Part shown: piece after piece, positions 53,745 to 63,134 of the stretch
How positions within the stretch are numbered: position 1 is the first letter of the stretch
Layout: each line of letters starts with the position of its first letter
Assembly: GCA_022706085.1 (NCBI GenBank)
Contig: JAKJDF010000001.1
Span: 168,516-232,515, forward strand
DNA from: Candidatus Latescibacterota bacterium
GTDB lineage: Bacteria; Latescibacterota; MWCZ01
Length of the DNA: 64,000 bases
Direction of reading: 5' to 3'
Translations under genes and position numbers: made by a program
The notes under the pieces: model-generated
Database searches by the model: none
What the model was told of the DNA's origin: nothing
The model's input: the letters and a program-made list of their open reading frames with translations, nothing else

Positions 53745-55238
53745 TCAGATGCGCTCCCAGATGGGCCGGATCCGCTTTGCACCCTCTTCACCAAGAACAA
53801 TCGGGGGAATCCCTGCGATTTCGCAGAGGTACACCAGAGGCTGCACCAGATTGCCGGGTGCCCCGAGGACATGATTGCACGGGAACACGCTGAGAAACTC
53901 CTCGAAACTGCCCTGAATTCGTGCATGGACATGCGGCCACGTCGGATTGGTCGCTTTGTTGATCGCCTTCCTTTCCGCCGCCGGAAGGTCCAGCGCATTC
54001 CCGCGGGTAATCACCATGAAAGGTTTGTCGTCCCACAATCCCAACCGGCAGAAAGTCATTTCGCCGGGCTTTGCGTCAAATTCGACCGACGCACCACCTG
54101 CTTTGAAGTACATCTCCAAGGCGGGATGGAAGTGTATCTTGGCGTAGTTCTTCTTTGGATCGCTCGATTGCGCGGCGTACCAACTCGAATGATTCCCCGA
54201 GTTGCACCAGTCCCACAGGTTCTTTTCCGGAAGGTAGAGGCGCACGTCCATGAACAGCGTTGGGAGGCCGCCGGTTATGTATTTCAGTATCTGCATAGTC
54301 ATCGCAGCGTACGCGTCGGCTTCGGTCGCGCATACAATCGGTTCCTTCGGCCCGTTCCAGTCGTACGGGTCGTTCATGATCATCTCGGGAACGTCACCAA
54401 GGCACAGGTATTCGGTAAGTTCGCGTTGCCCCTTCAGCCCACAGAAATCAAACCCTTTTTCTTCGTTCACCCGTTTCATCGCGCAGTAGAGGCGTATCTG
54501 GGTTTTGAGCGTTTCAGGGGTCAGCATTTTTCCGTCGTAGAGGATTCGTTTGCCGAGCATCTCAGTAAGCCATTTGAAGCCCTTTTCGACCTCGGAGTCG
54601 TCCACTTCCTTCATGGCGTGAACGAGCCCGAGCTGATCTATCTGCCTGCCGGTGGTTCCGAAGGTTTTCACCGTCGGCACAAGGTGGAAGAAGCCAGTCT
54701 CCATCCCCATGGAATGGCCGCCGTATATCCCGAACACCTCGTTTTTCATCGTGGTAAGCGCCTGGCTCGCCCGCACCCAGTCGAACACGGCCTGGCACGT
54801 CCCGGGGTCATCCATCTCACCAACAATCCGGTGCGTTCGAATCCCTGCCTGGCGCAATGCTCCGTCAGTTGCAAGTAAGCCAACATTTCCGGGGAATTCA
54901 CCGTTGTTATTGGAAAGGCTGAGCACCGGGACGTCCCTTCCGACGCTGTTGAGCAGCGGCCAGACAAGAAACGGGAAATTCCACACGTTGTAACACAGTA
55001 TGAGTTGTTTGACGTTTGCTCTCCTCAGCTCCTCGCCAACCTTCTGAGCGCTGCGAACACCGGTTACGATCTCCGAGCCAATGACAACCTCCGGGGACGA
55101 CCCATCTACGTTCTTCACTCCCTTCCGAATGATCTGCGCCCATTTGCGCACCACGGACATATTGACTTCCGCGTTCATCCGCCAGACGTGCTCGCGTTCG
55201 TCATTCAACATCACAATCCCGATTGGTGTGCTCCGCAT
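53745..55238 (-). CDS. L-fucose/L-arabinose isomerase family protein
   Basis: A 497-residue protein of the fucose-isomerase-like superfamily, which interconverts aldoses and ketoses using a divalent metal. Typical blocks: LILCYNVWNFPFLVWPLLN and PVLSLSNNNGEFPGNVGLLA in the N-terminal domain, FGIYGGHSMGMETG, the GRQIDQLGLVHAM segment, and a late MTFCRLGLW strand with HARIQGSFEEFLSVFP. Metal ligands were not individually assigned. AAGGAG touches the ATG at 55244, so the in-frame ATG six bases later (55238) is the better start. It diverges from the second UroD-like gene. Which sugar is used is not evident. Confidence 0.78.
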   Translation of the reverse strand: MRSTPIGIVMLNDEREHVWRMNAEVNMSVVRKWAQIIRKGVKNVDGSSPEVVIGSEIVTGVRSAQKVGEELRRANVKQLILCYNVWNFPFLVWPLLNSVGRDVPVLSLSNNNGEFPGNVGLLATDGALRQAGIRTHRIVGEMDDPGTCQAVFDWVRASQALTTMKNEVFGIYGGHSMGMETGFFHLVPTVKTFGTTGRQIDQLGLVHAMKEVDDSEVEKGFKWLTEMLGKRILYDGKMLTPETLKTQIRLYCAMKRVNEEKGFDFCGLKGQRELTEYLCLGDVPEMIMNDPYDWNGPKEPIVCATEADAYAAMTMQILKYITGGLPTLFMDVRLYLPEKNLWDWCNSGNHSSWYAAQSSDPKKNYAKIHFHPALEMYFKAGGASVEFDAKPGEMTFCRLGLWDDKPFMVITRGNALDLPAAERKAINKATNPTWPHVHARIQGSFEEFLSVFPCNHVLGAPGNLVQPLVYLCEIAGIPPIVLGEEGAKRIRPIWERI

Positions 55239-55268
55239 GCTCATCTCCTTCCTGCAGATGCAGGCAAG

Positions 55269-55284
55269 TGGCGTAGGTCGTGCT
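55269..55284 (+). promoter_or_regulatory. Possible sigma-54 (-24/-12) promoter
   Basis: TGGCGTAGGTCGTGCT has GG and GC ten bases apart, as sigma-54 promoters require, with the flanking TGGC and TGC-T of the consensus. It would drive the UroD-like gene at 55421. Single candidate found by eye. Confidence 0.25.
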
Positions 55285-55420
55285 TTTGGGTTCCTGTTCG
55301 TGATAGAATCTAAGGACTTGTGCGCCCGAGGTTAACCCCCGTTTGACGCAATTCCATTTTGACGCGTACACTTTGCTTCGCCGCCACTGACGACCCGTTC
55401 CGGAGCCAAGGAGACCCGCC

Positions 55421-56455
55421 ATGAGTTACGAACGCGGCATCCAGGCAATACGACTGCAGATGCCCGATACGATACCTCACACCGAATACGTCAGCAACCC
55501 GACGCTTGTCAAACACGTTACCGGAATAGATCCATCCATTCCAGGGCGCGAGGGCGAAGCCTGGAAGCAATTCATGATCCGCCTGAATTACGACCTTGTG
55601 TGGCGGACCGACTCCCCACCGTTTGAAAAGGCCCCCCACGCCTGGATGGGATCGGCGCGGTACTCGGAAACTCAGGAGCTGAAGCCCGCCACATACCCGT
55701 TTGCGAACGAGGAGGAGGTGCTCTCGTTTGATCCCGTTGCGGCGATAGGCGTTCCGGACCGGCAGGAAACCAGGCAGTTGTTCGAACGGAACTGGCGCGC
55801 CACTCAGTCGGATCTTCCCTTCCTTGTCGTTCCGAGCGGCTACTACAATACGGTGTTCACGTGGTGCATCGTTACGTTCGGGTGGGAGCTGTTCATGGCG
55901 GCGGCCATGGCCGATCCCAAACGGTTTGATCGTGTTCTTGAGGGGTTTTACCAGTTGTCCAAACCGATCTTCGAGGCCGCCGCCGAGATACCCCTTCCCG
56001 CGTTTATCTGCCACGACGACATCGTGTGGACAGCCGGGGCTGTATTCCATCCGGATTGGTACCGAAGATTCGTTTTCCCTCGGTACAAAAAACTCTGGGC
56101 TCCGCTCAAGGAGGCGGGTATTCCCATTCTGTTCTGTTCAGATGGAAACTTCACAGAATTCGTTCCCGACATCGCGGACGCGGGCGCAAATGGGTTCATT
56201 TTCGAGCCCTTGACGGATCTGGAAATGGTGGCGGCACGGTATGGGAAAACGCATGTGATTATCGGCAACGCAGATTGCCGGATTCTCACGTACGGTTCAC
56301 GGGGAGACATCTATGCAGAGGTGAAGCGTTGCGCGGATATCGGGCGCAGTCTCCCTGGGTATTTCTTCGCGGTCGGAAACCATATCCCTTACAACGTTCC
56401 GGTTGAAAATGCAATGTACTACTTTGATCTGATTGTCGAACTGGGTAAAAGATGA
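55421..56455 (+). CDS. Uroporphyrinogen decarboxylase-like protein, copy 2
   Basis: A 344-residue UroD/MtaA-superfamily barrel, only distantly like copy 1 at 39675. Core blocks: FLVVPSGYYNTVFTW, GWELFMAAAMADPKRFDRVL, FICHDDIVWTAGAVFHPDWYRRFVFPRYK and an ending with HIPYNVPVENAMYYFDLI. Family members decarboxylate uroporphyrinogen or transfer methyl groups through corrinoids; the lack of heme neighbours favours the second or a still unknown role. AAGGAG precedes the ATG at eight bases. It meets the MutY-like gene tail to tail, the two stops sharing TGATCA. Confidence 0.78.
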   Translation: MSYERGIQAIRLQMPDTIPHTEYVSNPTLVKHVTGIDPSIPGREGEAWKQFMIRLNYDLVWRTDSPPFEKAPHAWMGSARYSETQELKPATYPFANEEEVLSFDPVAAIGVPDRQETRQLFERNWRATQSDLPFLVVPSGYYNTVFTWCIVTFGWELFMAAAMADPKRFDRVLEGFYQLSKPIFEAAAEIPLPAFICHDDIVWTAGAVFHPDWYRRFVFPRYKKLWAPLKEAGIPILFCSDGNFTEFVPDIADAGANGFIFEPLTDLEMVAARYGKTHVIIGNADCRILTYGSRGDIYAEVKRCADIGRSLPGYFFAVGNHIPYNVPVENAMYYFDLIVELGKR

Positions 56456-57388
56456 TCACACGGTGCCGGAAGAACCCGGAGTGAAGGCAACGCACCATTG
56501 GTCGCCAACTGGCTGGACAAGACCGTCCCTTTGGAGTTCCCGAAGTATGGTGTCCGCTCCGAAAGTCGTCCCGGAGCACAACAATTCGATTTCCCCGAGG
56601 GTAAGTGCCCCTCGTGCAAGAAGTGCGCGAACAATGGTCGAACGAATCTGTCGTTTCGATCCCTCAAAAGGGCCCTGCCGGTGGTAACCGGCGCTTTTGC
56701 GGTTTGGGTTCTCCAGTCTCCGTCCGAGTGCAGCGCCATAATCCGTAAGCGCGTAGTACCAGATCCGCGGTTGAGTATGATCCAGTGTTTCTTCGACCAA
56801 CGGCAGGATCTGCCTGTCTGAAACCGTCTCATGTTCGCCGAAAAACGTGTGAATGAATACGCGTCTGATGTTTGTCTCGATGAACAGCGTCGGAAGGTTG
56901 TACGCGTAGGCGCAGATTGCTCCCGCGGTGGCCGTGCCGATTCCGGGAAAGGTCTGAAGGTGTTCCGGTGATCTCGGGAGTCGTCCATCACAGTCGCGGA
57001 TTACGCGCTCCGCAATCCTTTTCAAAGCAACAGCCCGGCGAGTGTACCCCATCCCCTGCCACACTGTGAGCACATCGCTGAGTGGCGCTTCGTAGAGATC
57101 ACGGAAGACCGGGAATGCGCGGAGGAACTCGTGATATTTCTGCGCCACACGACCCACCTGAGTCTGCTGCAGCATGACTTCGGAGACGAGAATCTCGTAC
57201 GGGTCACGTGTGTGCCGCCAAGGCAAATCGCGTCCGAAATCGCGGTAAGCTCGGTATACCAGCCCACGAAACCCGTCAACAGCGGCAGCCCTCTTTCCGG
57301 AATCCAGTCGATCCAACGAAAGACGGCTGCCAAACGCGATAGCGCCGCTCTTTTCCCCCGGTGTCAGATCGGAACCTCCTCGGGGCAT
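56456..57388 (-). CDS. MutY-like DNA glycosylase without iron-sulfur cluster
   Basis: A 310-residue helix-hairpin-helix base-excision enzyme related to MutY, which removes adenine opposite 8-oxoguanine. The HhH-GPD core is complete: DPYEILVSEVMLQQTQV (catalytic Glu at 70), QGMGYTRRAVAL and TFPGIGTATAGAI. Two deviations stand out. The position equal to MutY Asp138 is Glu171 (FIETNIRRV), exactly 101 residues after Glu70 as in E. coli. And the four-cysteine cluster motif is missing after DYGAALGR. The C-terminal part (STIVRALLARGALT) looks like a small winged helix rather than MutY's 8-oxoG domain. The ATG at 57388 lies inside the end of the upstream zinc-finger gene, so translation is coupled. 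Confidence 0.8.
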   Translation of the reverse strand: MPRGGSDLTPGEKSGAIAFGSRLSLDRLDSGKRAAAVDGFRGLVYRAYRDFGRDLPWRHTRDPYEILVSEVMLQQTQVGRVAQKYHEFLRAFPVFRDLYEAPLSDVLTVWQGMGYTRRAVALKRIAERVIRDCDGRLPRSPEHLQTFPGIGTATAGAICAYAYNLPTLFIETNIRRVFIHTFFGEHETVSDRQILPLVEETLDHTQPRIWYYALTDYGAALGRRLENPNRKSAGYHRQGPFEGSKRQIRSTIVRALLARGALTLGEIELLCSGTTFGADTILRELQRDGLVQPVGDQWCVAFTPGSSGTV

Positions 57389-57648
57389 ACGACTGCACAA
57401 ACCTCTTCATGGTCAATCAGAGCACACGTACGCTCTTGTGTGCGTTCTCGTCTGCAGCGCACGTAGTGTCGCGCGAGCCCGTCTGCAACCGACAACGCGT
57501 CCAACACCCGTACGAGCCTCTCGAAACAATACCGGCACCCTACCGCATGACTCAACACACCGCGCGCCACGTCTTTCGGGAGAGAGCCTTCCGCGTACGC
57601 GCACAGTAGCGTTTCCCTGGGGTGGGGATCATCATTTTCTGCGATCAA
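57364..57648 (-). CDS. Small zinc-finger protein, anti-sigma-factor-like
   Basis: A 94-residue protein with HAVGCRYC, the H-x3-C-x2-C knuckle found in zinc-binding anti-sigma domains, preceded by LLCAYAEGSLPKDVARGVLS, which resembles the helix before that knuckle. There is no membrane helix. The open frame starts at 57729, but a TTG at 57648 overlapping the previous stop (TTGA) fits operon spacing. It lies between the giant sigma-54 activator and the MutY-like gene, overlapping the latter by 25 bases. No sigma-factor gene is adjacent, so a partner is unknown. It could also be a non-regulatory zinc-knuckle protein. Confidence 0.6.
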   Translation of the reverse strand: MIAENDDPHPRETLLCAYAEGSLPKDVARGVLSHAVGCRYCFERLVRVLDALSVADGLARHYVRCRRERTQERTCALIDHEEVCAVVCPEEVPI

Positions 57649-57833
57649 TCGTACACCGTCGTCATGAGGTCCACAATCGTTTCTTTGTACAAGTATTCGA
57701 CGCTCCAAACGACTCCCGTCACAATCCACGCTGCCTTCGGCATTCCGAATTCGTGCGAATTCACGCCAGCGGAATCCAGAATAGTCGAGAACTCGCTCGT
57801 ATTGGTCTTTTTGGCTGGAATACTCAGGTGCAA
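57645..57833 (-). CDS. Possible 62-residue protein
   Basis: A short open frame in the gap after the giant activator, with TTG start at 57833 and stop overlapping the next start (TTGA). Its sequence (MPKAAWIVTGVVWSVEYLY) has a balanced composition without low complexity. There is no ribosome site I can see before the TTG, and no family is recognised. It may be real because of its fit between two genes; treat as tentative. Confidence 0.35.
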   Translation of the reverse strand: MHLSIPAKKTNTSEFSTILDSAGVNSHEFGMPKAAWIVTGVVWSVEYLYKETIVDLMTTVYD

Positions 57834-57841
57834 TTCTAATG

Positions 57842-60800
57842 TTACTGTGCTGTGCCGCGGCGAATCTTCTCCCGACTGATGTTCAGTTTCTTTATCCGGT
57901 AACGGAGAATGTCCCTGGATATCCCCAGCCTCCGAGCAGCTTCGGACACGTTGAAGTTGCAGTCCCTGAGAGTCTCTTCGATAAGCTCCTGCTCCACATC
58001 GGCAAGTTTTCTTCCGACGGGGGCTTCGGCCGAATTCCTCACGATCAACGTTGTCCCCGGACCTGCTGTGTCGAATTGTAGATGCACCGATCGAATGATT
58101 TCCCCTCCTGCCAGCAGAAGTGCTCTTTCCAGGCAGTTTTCAAGTTCACGCACGTTCCCCTGCCAGGGATGAGCGAGAATTCGTTCGACGGCGTCCTCGG
58201 CCATTCCTGTCAGAGGCAGGTTCGTTTTGAGTGATATCCTGTAGAGGAGTGCTGCCACAAGCGCCGGAATATCTTCCATCCTCTCTGCGAGAGTAGGGAG
58301 ATGAATTGGAAACACGTTGAGCCGGTAGAAGAGGTCTTCCCTGAAACGGCCTTCAGCCACCGCAACCCCGAGATCCTGGTGCGTTGCAGCAATCACACGC
58401 ACATCCACTGGAACTGCGGTCTCGCCTCCAACCGGAGTAACGCTGCGCTCCTGCAGAACTCGTAGCAGCCGAATCTGAGCTGAGGGGTTCATTTCTGCGA
58501 TTTCGTCAAGGAAAATAGTGCCGTGATGCGCCCGCTGGAACACTCCGGATCTGGCGGCGTGCGCACCGGTGAATGCGCCCTTGGTGTGCCCGAACAGTTC
58601 GCTTTCGAGAAGGCCTTCGGGTATTGCGCCGCAGTTTACAGGCACGAAAGGCCCGTTTTTCCGCTTGCTCTGGCCGTGAATCGCTCGTGCCGCCAGTTCC
58701 TTTCCCGTGCCGGAAGGCCCCAGCAGAAGAACGCTGGTGTCCGTGCCCGCGACCTGTTGCAGACGCTTTCGTACCTCCCGAATCGCTGTGGAGTCCCCCG
58801 TGAGACTTTCAAACGTGCCCAATTCGGCTGGTGGGTTTTTCTTGATGACTGCGAGGCGCCGGGTCAGCTCGCGGTGCGCCGCGGAAGCGGAGGGTACCCT
58901 GTCCGGGGGAATCCCCAGTCCCTGCCCTTTCAGCCATACTCGGAATGCCTCATCCCGCATCCTTGCGTGCTGTTGCAACTGCGCGTTGAAAAGCGACATG
59001 CCTACAAAAGCGGCATATGATCGCATGGCTGATTCCGTTGCCATCGCTTCGCCCAGCTGTCGACGAGCAACGAAACTGAGAATTACGCCGACTCGGGCGC
59101 CACGAGCACTCAGAACCACGCACAACGGAACCAACCCGGAACGAGGAGGCGGAACGCCGAAGTCCTTCTCCCAGATGATTGGGCCAGCGAAAGACGTTTC
59201 CGCGATTGCCTCGGGCAACGGGAGACCCGGAGCAAGGCCGGGAATCGGCGGCTCCACCGGCACCACGATCTCAATGGTGTCCGAACTGTGCTTGCACAGC
59301 ACGAGCACCGACAAGGTTACCGGGAAGAGGTCGGAGAACTCTTCAAGCGCATGTTTCGCCAGCTCAGCGGTATCGAGCGATTCCGACAGCACCCCCGTAA
59401 CATCCGCCCGCGCTTCGAGTGCTGCAAGACGACGACGAAACGCTACTTTGTCCGCTGCGCGAGGTCCTGACCAGTACGATAATCCCACCACGAGAAAAGC
59501 TATCAGCGACACAGTGACTGCCGGAACAAGAACCCCGACCCACCACGAACTGGATACCGTAGCAAGCGCAAGCAGGGCGTACGCCGCTGAAAGGGCCACC
59601 GTAAACATGTTCGTGACCAACGATCCCCACAACAAACGTTGACTTGCGTTTCTGAACGCCCAGACCAGCAACGGTATCACCACTACCAGCGGAAACACGT
59701 GCCTCCGCGCGGTGTTGCTCCAGATACTTCTCCATGCTGTCTGCGCGACACGGTGAGCCACTGCCGCGGGTCCCGTTATTTCCGCGATGACCAGGCGTTG
59801 CCCGGCCCGCACATTGCGTCGTTCCACCTCCCTCCCGGAAGGGAATATGACGCGGACTGTGTACCGGCTTGCCGGGTCCACACCGAAGTGAGCCGCCGCG
59901 CTCTGCTGACTCCGACACCCGTTGGAAGCCATGATTTCGCGCGTGCCAACCAATTCGCCGGCATGTGGCGGAGCCCCTGTGTCGCGGAAAAGCCTGACGC
60001 GTGCCCCGACGGCCATTCTGTTACTGGAAACCCCTTCACACCTCACACTGATCGAGTTCTTCAGGTCAAGCCTGTTGAAGAAGCATGCCGACCGTCTCTG
60101 CTCGAAGTCCGAAAACCCATCGGTGAAATCAGCTTTGCTCGACACGAAAACGTCGAGGTCCCCGTCGGCGTCAACGTCCGACACCGCTATCGCACGCGCA
60201 TCCTCGACGTCGGTCAGTCCCTCAACTGCAACGGGAATGAAACGCAAATCCCCCGCATTGCGAAAAAAAGTCACCCCGTTTGCCCCGGCGATGAGAAGGT
60301 CAAGAAACCCGTCGTTGTCGAAATCACCCGCGGCACTTCCGTAGCTGAAGGGTCCGGACGCAAATCCCACAATCCCTGAAGCGTCTTCAAACCTCCAGCC
60401 ACCATTATTGCGCCAGATCCGGTTCTGACCGTCCGAAGTGGTCGTCACAATATCCAGATCGCCGTCGTTGTCGAGGTCCGCAAGCGTCGCTCCGTTGTGC
60501 TCCGCTCTTTCCCCGGCAGCAGCGCAAGTCGGTGACATGTCCACGAACCGTTTCCCGTCGTTCCGGTATACCAGATTTCTGCCGTTCCCGTTGCAGACGA
60601 AAAGATCGGCATCCCCATCGTTGTCCAGATCACCGAACACGGCATCCTTACTCCCCCCGCGCGAGGTCAAACCCCAGCGGCGAGTCGCGTCAGTCCATCC
60701 TCCCCTTCCATTGTTGAGCCAGAGAACGTTGCTTCCGTGCTCGTTACACACGAAAAGGTCAAGCAAACCATCTCGATTGACGTCGGAAAACGTTACGCTG

Positions 60801-62116
60801 TTCGCCGAAAAAGGACCTTCCCGCAGCCCCAGCCGGTCAGTCACGTCATCAAAGCGGCGGGCGGAATTCTGCCGATAGAGATACGTCGAACCGTACCAAC
60901 CAGCAACCGCAAGGTCCAGGCGGCCATTGTTATCGTAATCCCCCCAAGATGCGCCGAACTGGGCCATTTCCTTCACTACCGGGACCGTCACGACCGTGCC
61001 CATGAGACCACGAGCACCTGTCTCGTCGCCAAAACTGCCACCGCCCCGATTTACGAGCAGGTGGTTCGCGTCGCGCATCGAGACGAGGAACAGATCGTCA
61101 AGACCGTCACCGTTGCAATCGCCGAATGCGGCTCCATGGATTCCGAGCGCGTTTGGCAGCAATTCCTGTCTGTAGAAACCAAATCGGACTCCCCGGCTTC
61201 CGCTGGCATTCGCAGTGTGCGGATCGAGTCGCAGAACGGTTCCGAGCCCCACCGCCCATCCCGTCCCCGATTCAAAAACGTCTACGCCGCGAACGACTCC
61301 GCGCACTTCGACGGGGGCTATCTGCACTTCTGAACCGGTCCAGTGCAGCAGAACTTTTTCACCCCCGAACCATGCCTCGGAAGCACCACGGGCGGACACC
61401 GCGTAAAGGTTTTTCGATGAAGGAGCTGCTTTCTGCCGCCAGGCATCTCCTTCATGGAACAGAATCACGCCCTGGTCGCCGACCGCCCAGACCTTCCCGT
61501 CCTTCGAGGCTGTTACCGCATGCAAGTGTGAGCGCACGGGAGTCTGAGTCGCCTGCCAGCTTGATCCGTTCCACCTCCACGCGGAACCGAATTCGCCCAC
61601 AGCCCAGACAGTCCCGTCCGGGAGGCTGACAGCGGACAGCATGGTTCGGTACCCGGGCGTGCCCATTTCCACCCACACGCGTTGCCGGAGCCGAAATGCG
61701 CGTCCGCCCTGCCCGAACACAAAAAGTGTGCCACGGCCATCACTGGCAATCGCAGTCACGACGAGCCCCACAGGAACCTGGACCGGCGTCCAGCGACCTC
61801 TCCGGCAATGGAACAGAAGAGACTTTTGTGTTGCGGCATCAAAGCCGGCCACCCAACCGTTCTCTGCGTCGTCGAAGGCCATAGCAACCACGTCGCTTCG
61901 TATCGGCGCCGTGACTTTCCTCCACTGACCTCCCTCACACCGAAGAAGCAGGCCGTCCTGTCCGCCTGCCCATCCAGACTCCGGCGTCACCATCACCATG
62001 CAATGCAGACGCTGGTAACTCGCGGGTATGGAGATCTCGTGCCACTGCGAGGCGAAACAGGCAACTGCACCGTAGAAAACGAGCGATGCCAGGAGGAAGG
62101 GAGATGTGCGCCTCAT
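57842..62116 (-). CDS. Membrane-bound sigma-54 activator fused to two extracytoplasmic beta-propellers
   Basis: A 1424-residue fusion. Order: signal peptide (1-22); a first propeller of seven short blades with W-A-V/G-G motifs ([24 protein letters not shown]; about 25-312); seven FG-GAP/VCBS repeats with calcium-type D-x-D-x-D-G loops ([13 protein letters not shown]; about 327-660); an ASPIC/UnbV domain (about 680-775); three membrane helices (about 806-881); a GAF-like stretch (about 885-1050); a sigma-54 AAA+ domain (about 1097-1328) with Walker [15 protein letters not shown] and FLDEIAEM; and a Fis-type helix-turn-helix ([17 protein letters not shown]). Three helices after a cleaved signal put the sensor outside and the AAA+ domain inside. 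Starts at ATG 62116, five bases after the TrmJ-like gene. Confidence 0.93.
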   Translation of the reverse strand: MRRTSPFLLASLVFYGAVACFASQWHEISIPASYQRLHCMVMVTPESGWAGGQDGLLLRCEGGQWRKVTAPIRSDVVAMAFDDAENGWVAGFDAATQKSLLFHCRRGRWTPVQVPVGLVVTAIASDGRGTLFVFGQGGRAFRLRQRVWVEMGTPGYRTMLSAVSLPDGTVWAVGEFGSAWRWNGSSWQATQTPVRSHLHAVTASKDGKVWAVGDQGVILFHEGDAWRQKAAPSSKNLYAVSARGASEAWFGGEKVLLHWTGSEVQIAPVEVRGVVRGVDVFESGTGWAVGLGTVLRLDPHTANASGSRGVRFGFYRQELLPNALGIHGAAFGDCNGDGLDDLFLVSMRDANHLLVNRGGGSFGDETGARGLMGTVVTVPVVKEMAQFGASWGDYDNNGRLDLAVAGWYGSTYLYRQNSARRFDDVTDRLGLREGPFSANSVTFSDVNRDGLLDLFVCNEHGSNVLWLNNGRGGWTDATRRWGLTSRGGSKDAVFGDLDNDGDADLFVCNGNGRNLVYRNDGKRFVDMSPTCAAAGERAEHNGATLADLDNDGDLDIVTTTSDGQNRIWRNNGGWRFEDASGIVGFASGPFSYGSAAGDFDNDGFLDLLIAGANGVTFFRNAGDLRFIPVAVEGLTDVEDARAIAVSDVDADGDLDVFVSSKADFTDGFSDFEQRRSACFFNRLDLKNSISVRCEGVSSNRMAVGARVRLFRDTGAPPHAGELVGTREIMASNGCRSQQSAAAHFGVDPASRYTVRVIFPSGREVERRNVRAGQRLVIAEITGPAAVAHRVAQTAWRSIWSNTARRHVFPLVVVIPLLVWAFRNASQRLLWGSLVTNMFTVALSAAYALLALATVSSSWWVGVLVPAVTVSLIAFLVVGLSYWSGPRAADKVAFRRRLAALEARADVTGVLSESLDTAELAKHALEEFSDLFPVTLSVLVLCKHSSDTIEIVVPVEPPIPGLAPGLPLPEAIAETSFAGPIIWEKDFGVPPPRSGLVPLCVVLSARGARVGVILSFVARRQLGEAMATESAMRSYAAFVGMSLFNAQLQQHARMRDEAFRVWLKGQGLGIPPDRVPSASAAHRELTRRLAVIKKNPPAELGTFESLTGDSTAIREVRKRLQQVAGTDTSVLLLGPSGTGKELAARAIHGQSKRKNGPFVPVNCGAIPEGLLESELFGHTKGAFTGAHAARSGVFQRAHHGTIFLDEIAEMNPSAQIRLLRVLQERSVTPVGGETAVPVDVRVIAATHQDLGVAVAEGRFREDLFYRLNVFPIHLPTLAERMEDIPALVAALLYRISLKTNLPLTGMAEDAVERILAHPWQGNVRELENCLERALLLAGGEIIRSVHLQFDTAGPGTTLIVRNSAEAPVGRKLADVEQELIEETLRDCNFNVSEAARRLGISRDILRYRIKKLNISREKIRRGTAQ

Positions 62117-62121
62117 TCCGG

Positions 62122-62883
62122 TCACTCCGTTGCACCCGTGCTGCTGGAACCCTGATCCATTCCGGTGAACCACTCCAGCTGCGATAACCATAGCTCCAGA
62201 ACCGCCATCTCGTGCGGTTCAAAGCGCCGCCGGACGAAAATTCTCCCGATTTCTTCCAGCGTCTCCTCCGGGCGGTTTCTCACGGAAAGGCCGCAGTGAG
62301 TACTGAGCGCCTTGAGCCGCCGCACAAACCGTTCGCGCGTCCCTCTCGTCACTGAAGGGTGCACAGGGGTGTTGCCGGGAACGAGCGCGGCCTGAAAGAG
62401 CTCCGCACCGACAACCGCCACCGCCTGCGCGAGGTTCAGCGCCGGAGCATCCCTGCGCTGGGGAACGCGTATGAGTTCATCGCAATGAGCGAGGTCACGT
62501 AATGAAAGCCCGTCCGATTCCGGCCCGAAAAGTATCGTACCCGCACCGTGCGAGCACTGCACCACGATTCGTGACGCCGCCGACCGAACGGTCGTTGGCA
62601 TTGGCCTTCCGGAACGTAATCTCCCGCTGGTGCCGATGACCCACTCGGCATCGGCAACCGCGGAATCCAGATCCTCGTAGAAACGCGCGCCCTTCAGTAC
62701 ACCGAGCGACCGGTGGGCAAGTCTGGCGGCGGGCCCGTCCATGTCTACGTCAGAACCAACGATACGCAACTCTCCGAGACCGAAATTGCGTATCACTCGC
62801 GCGACTGCCCCGACGTTACCAGGCGACTCCGGCCGCACAAGCACCACGTTGATCAATCGAAGCGGGGAGAGAAGGTGTTCCAT
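62122..62883 (-). CDS. TrmJ/SpoU-type tRNA or rRNA methyltransferase
   Basis: A 253-residue SPOUT-fold RNA methyltransferase. It begins [20 protein letters not shown], as in TrmJ (which 2'-O-methylates tRNA position 32), has [11 protein letters not shown] and the SAM-binding knot region with [15 protein letters not shown] and [12 protein letters not shown]-terminal helical extension ([14 protein letters not shown]) matches TrmJ. The open frame runs to 63051, but conserved sequence starts at ATG 62883. The ribosome site is weak. The next gene starts five bases after its stop, so it shares a transcript with the giant activator. Confidence 0.87.
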   Translation of the reverse strand: MEHLLSPLRLINVVLVRPESPGNVGAVARVIRNFGLGELRIVGSDVDMDGPAARLAHRSLGVLKGARFYEDLDSAVADAEWVIGTSGRLRSGRPMPTTVRSAASRIVVQCSHGAGTILFGPESDGLSLRDLAHCDELIRVPQRRDAPALNLAQAVAVVGAELFQAALVPGNTPVHPSVTRGTRERFVRRLKALSTHCGLSVRNRPEETLEEIGRIFVRRRFEPHEMAVLELWLSQLEWFTGMDQGSSSTGATE

Positions 62884-63134
62884 GCTCGTATGCCCAATCG
62901 AAACAGCGGTGACGAGAACCGGGCAAATGCTCAATACAACGTACACACAGGTTGCCGCAACAGGCAAAGGAAAGCGGCGGGGGTGGCCGGATCCGGCCGC
63001 CGGTCCTATCTTTGATTTCATCGTGTTCAACGCGGTGCGAGGCGTCGGCACCCCGGATGCGGAAATGTCCCCACACCAGACAAGCCCTGCGCAACAGCCA
63101 CGCTGTTGAGTATCCCGCGGTCAGGAGTCCACCA

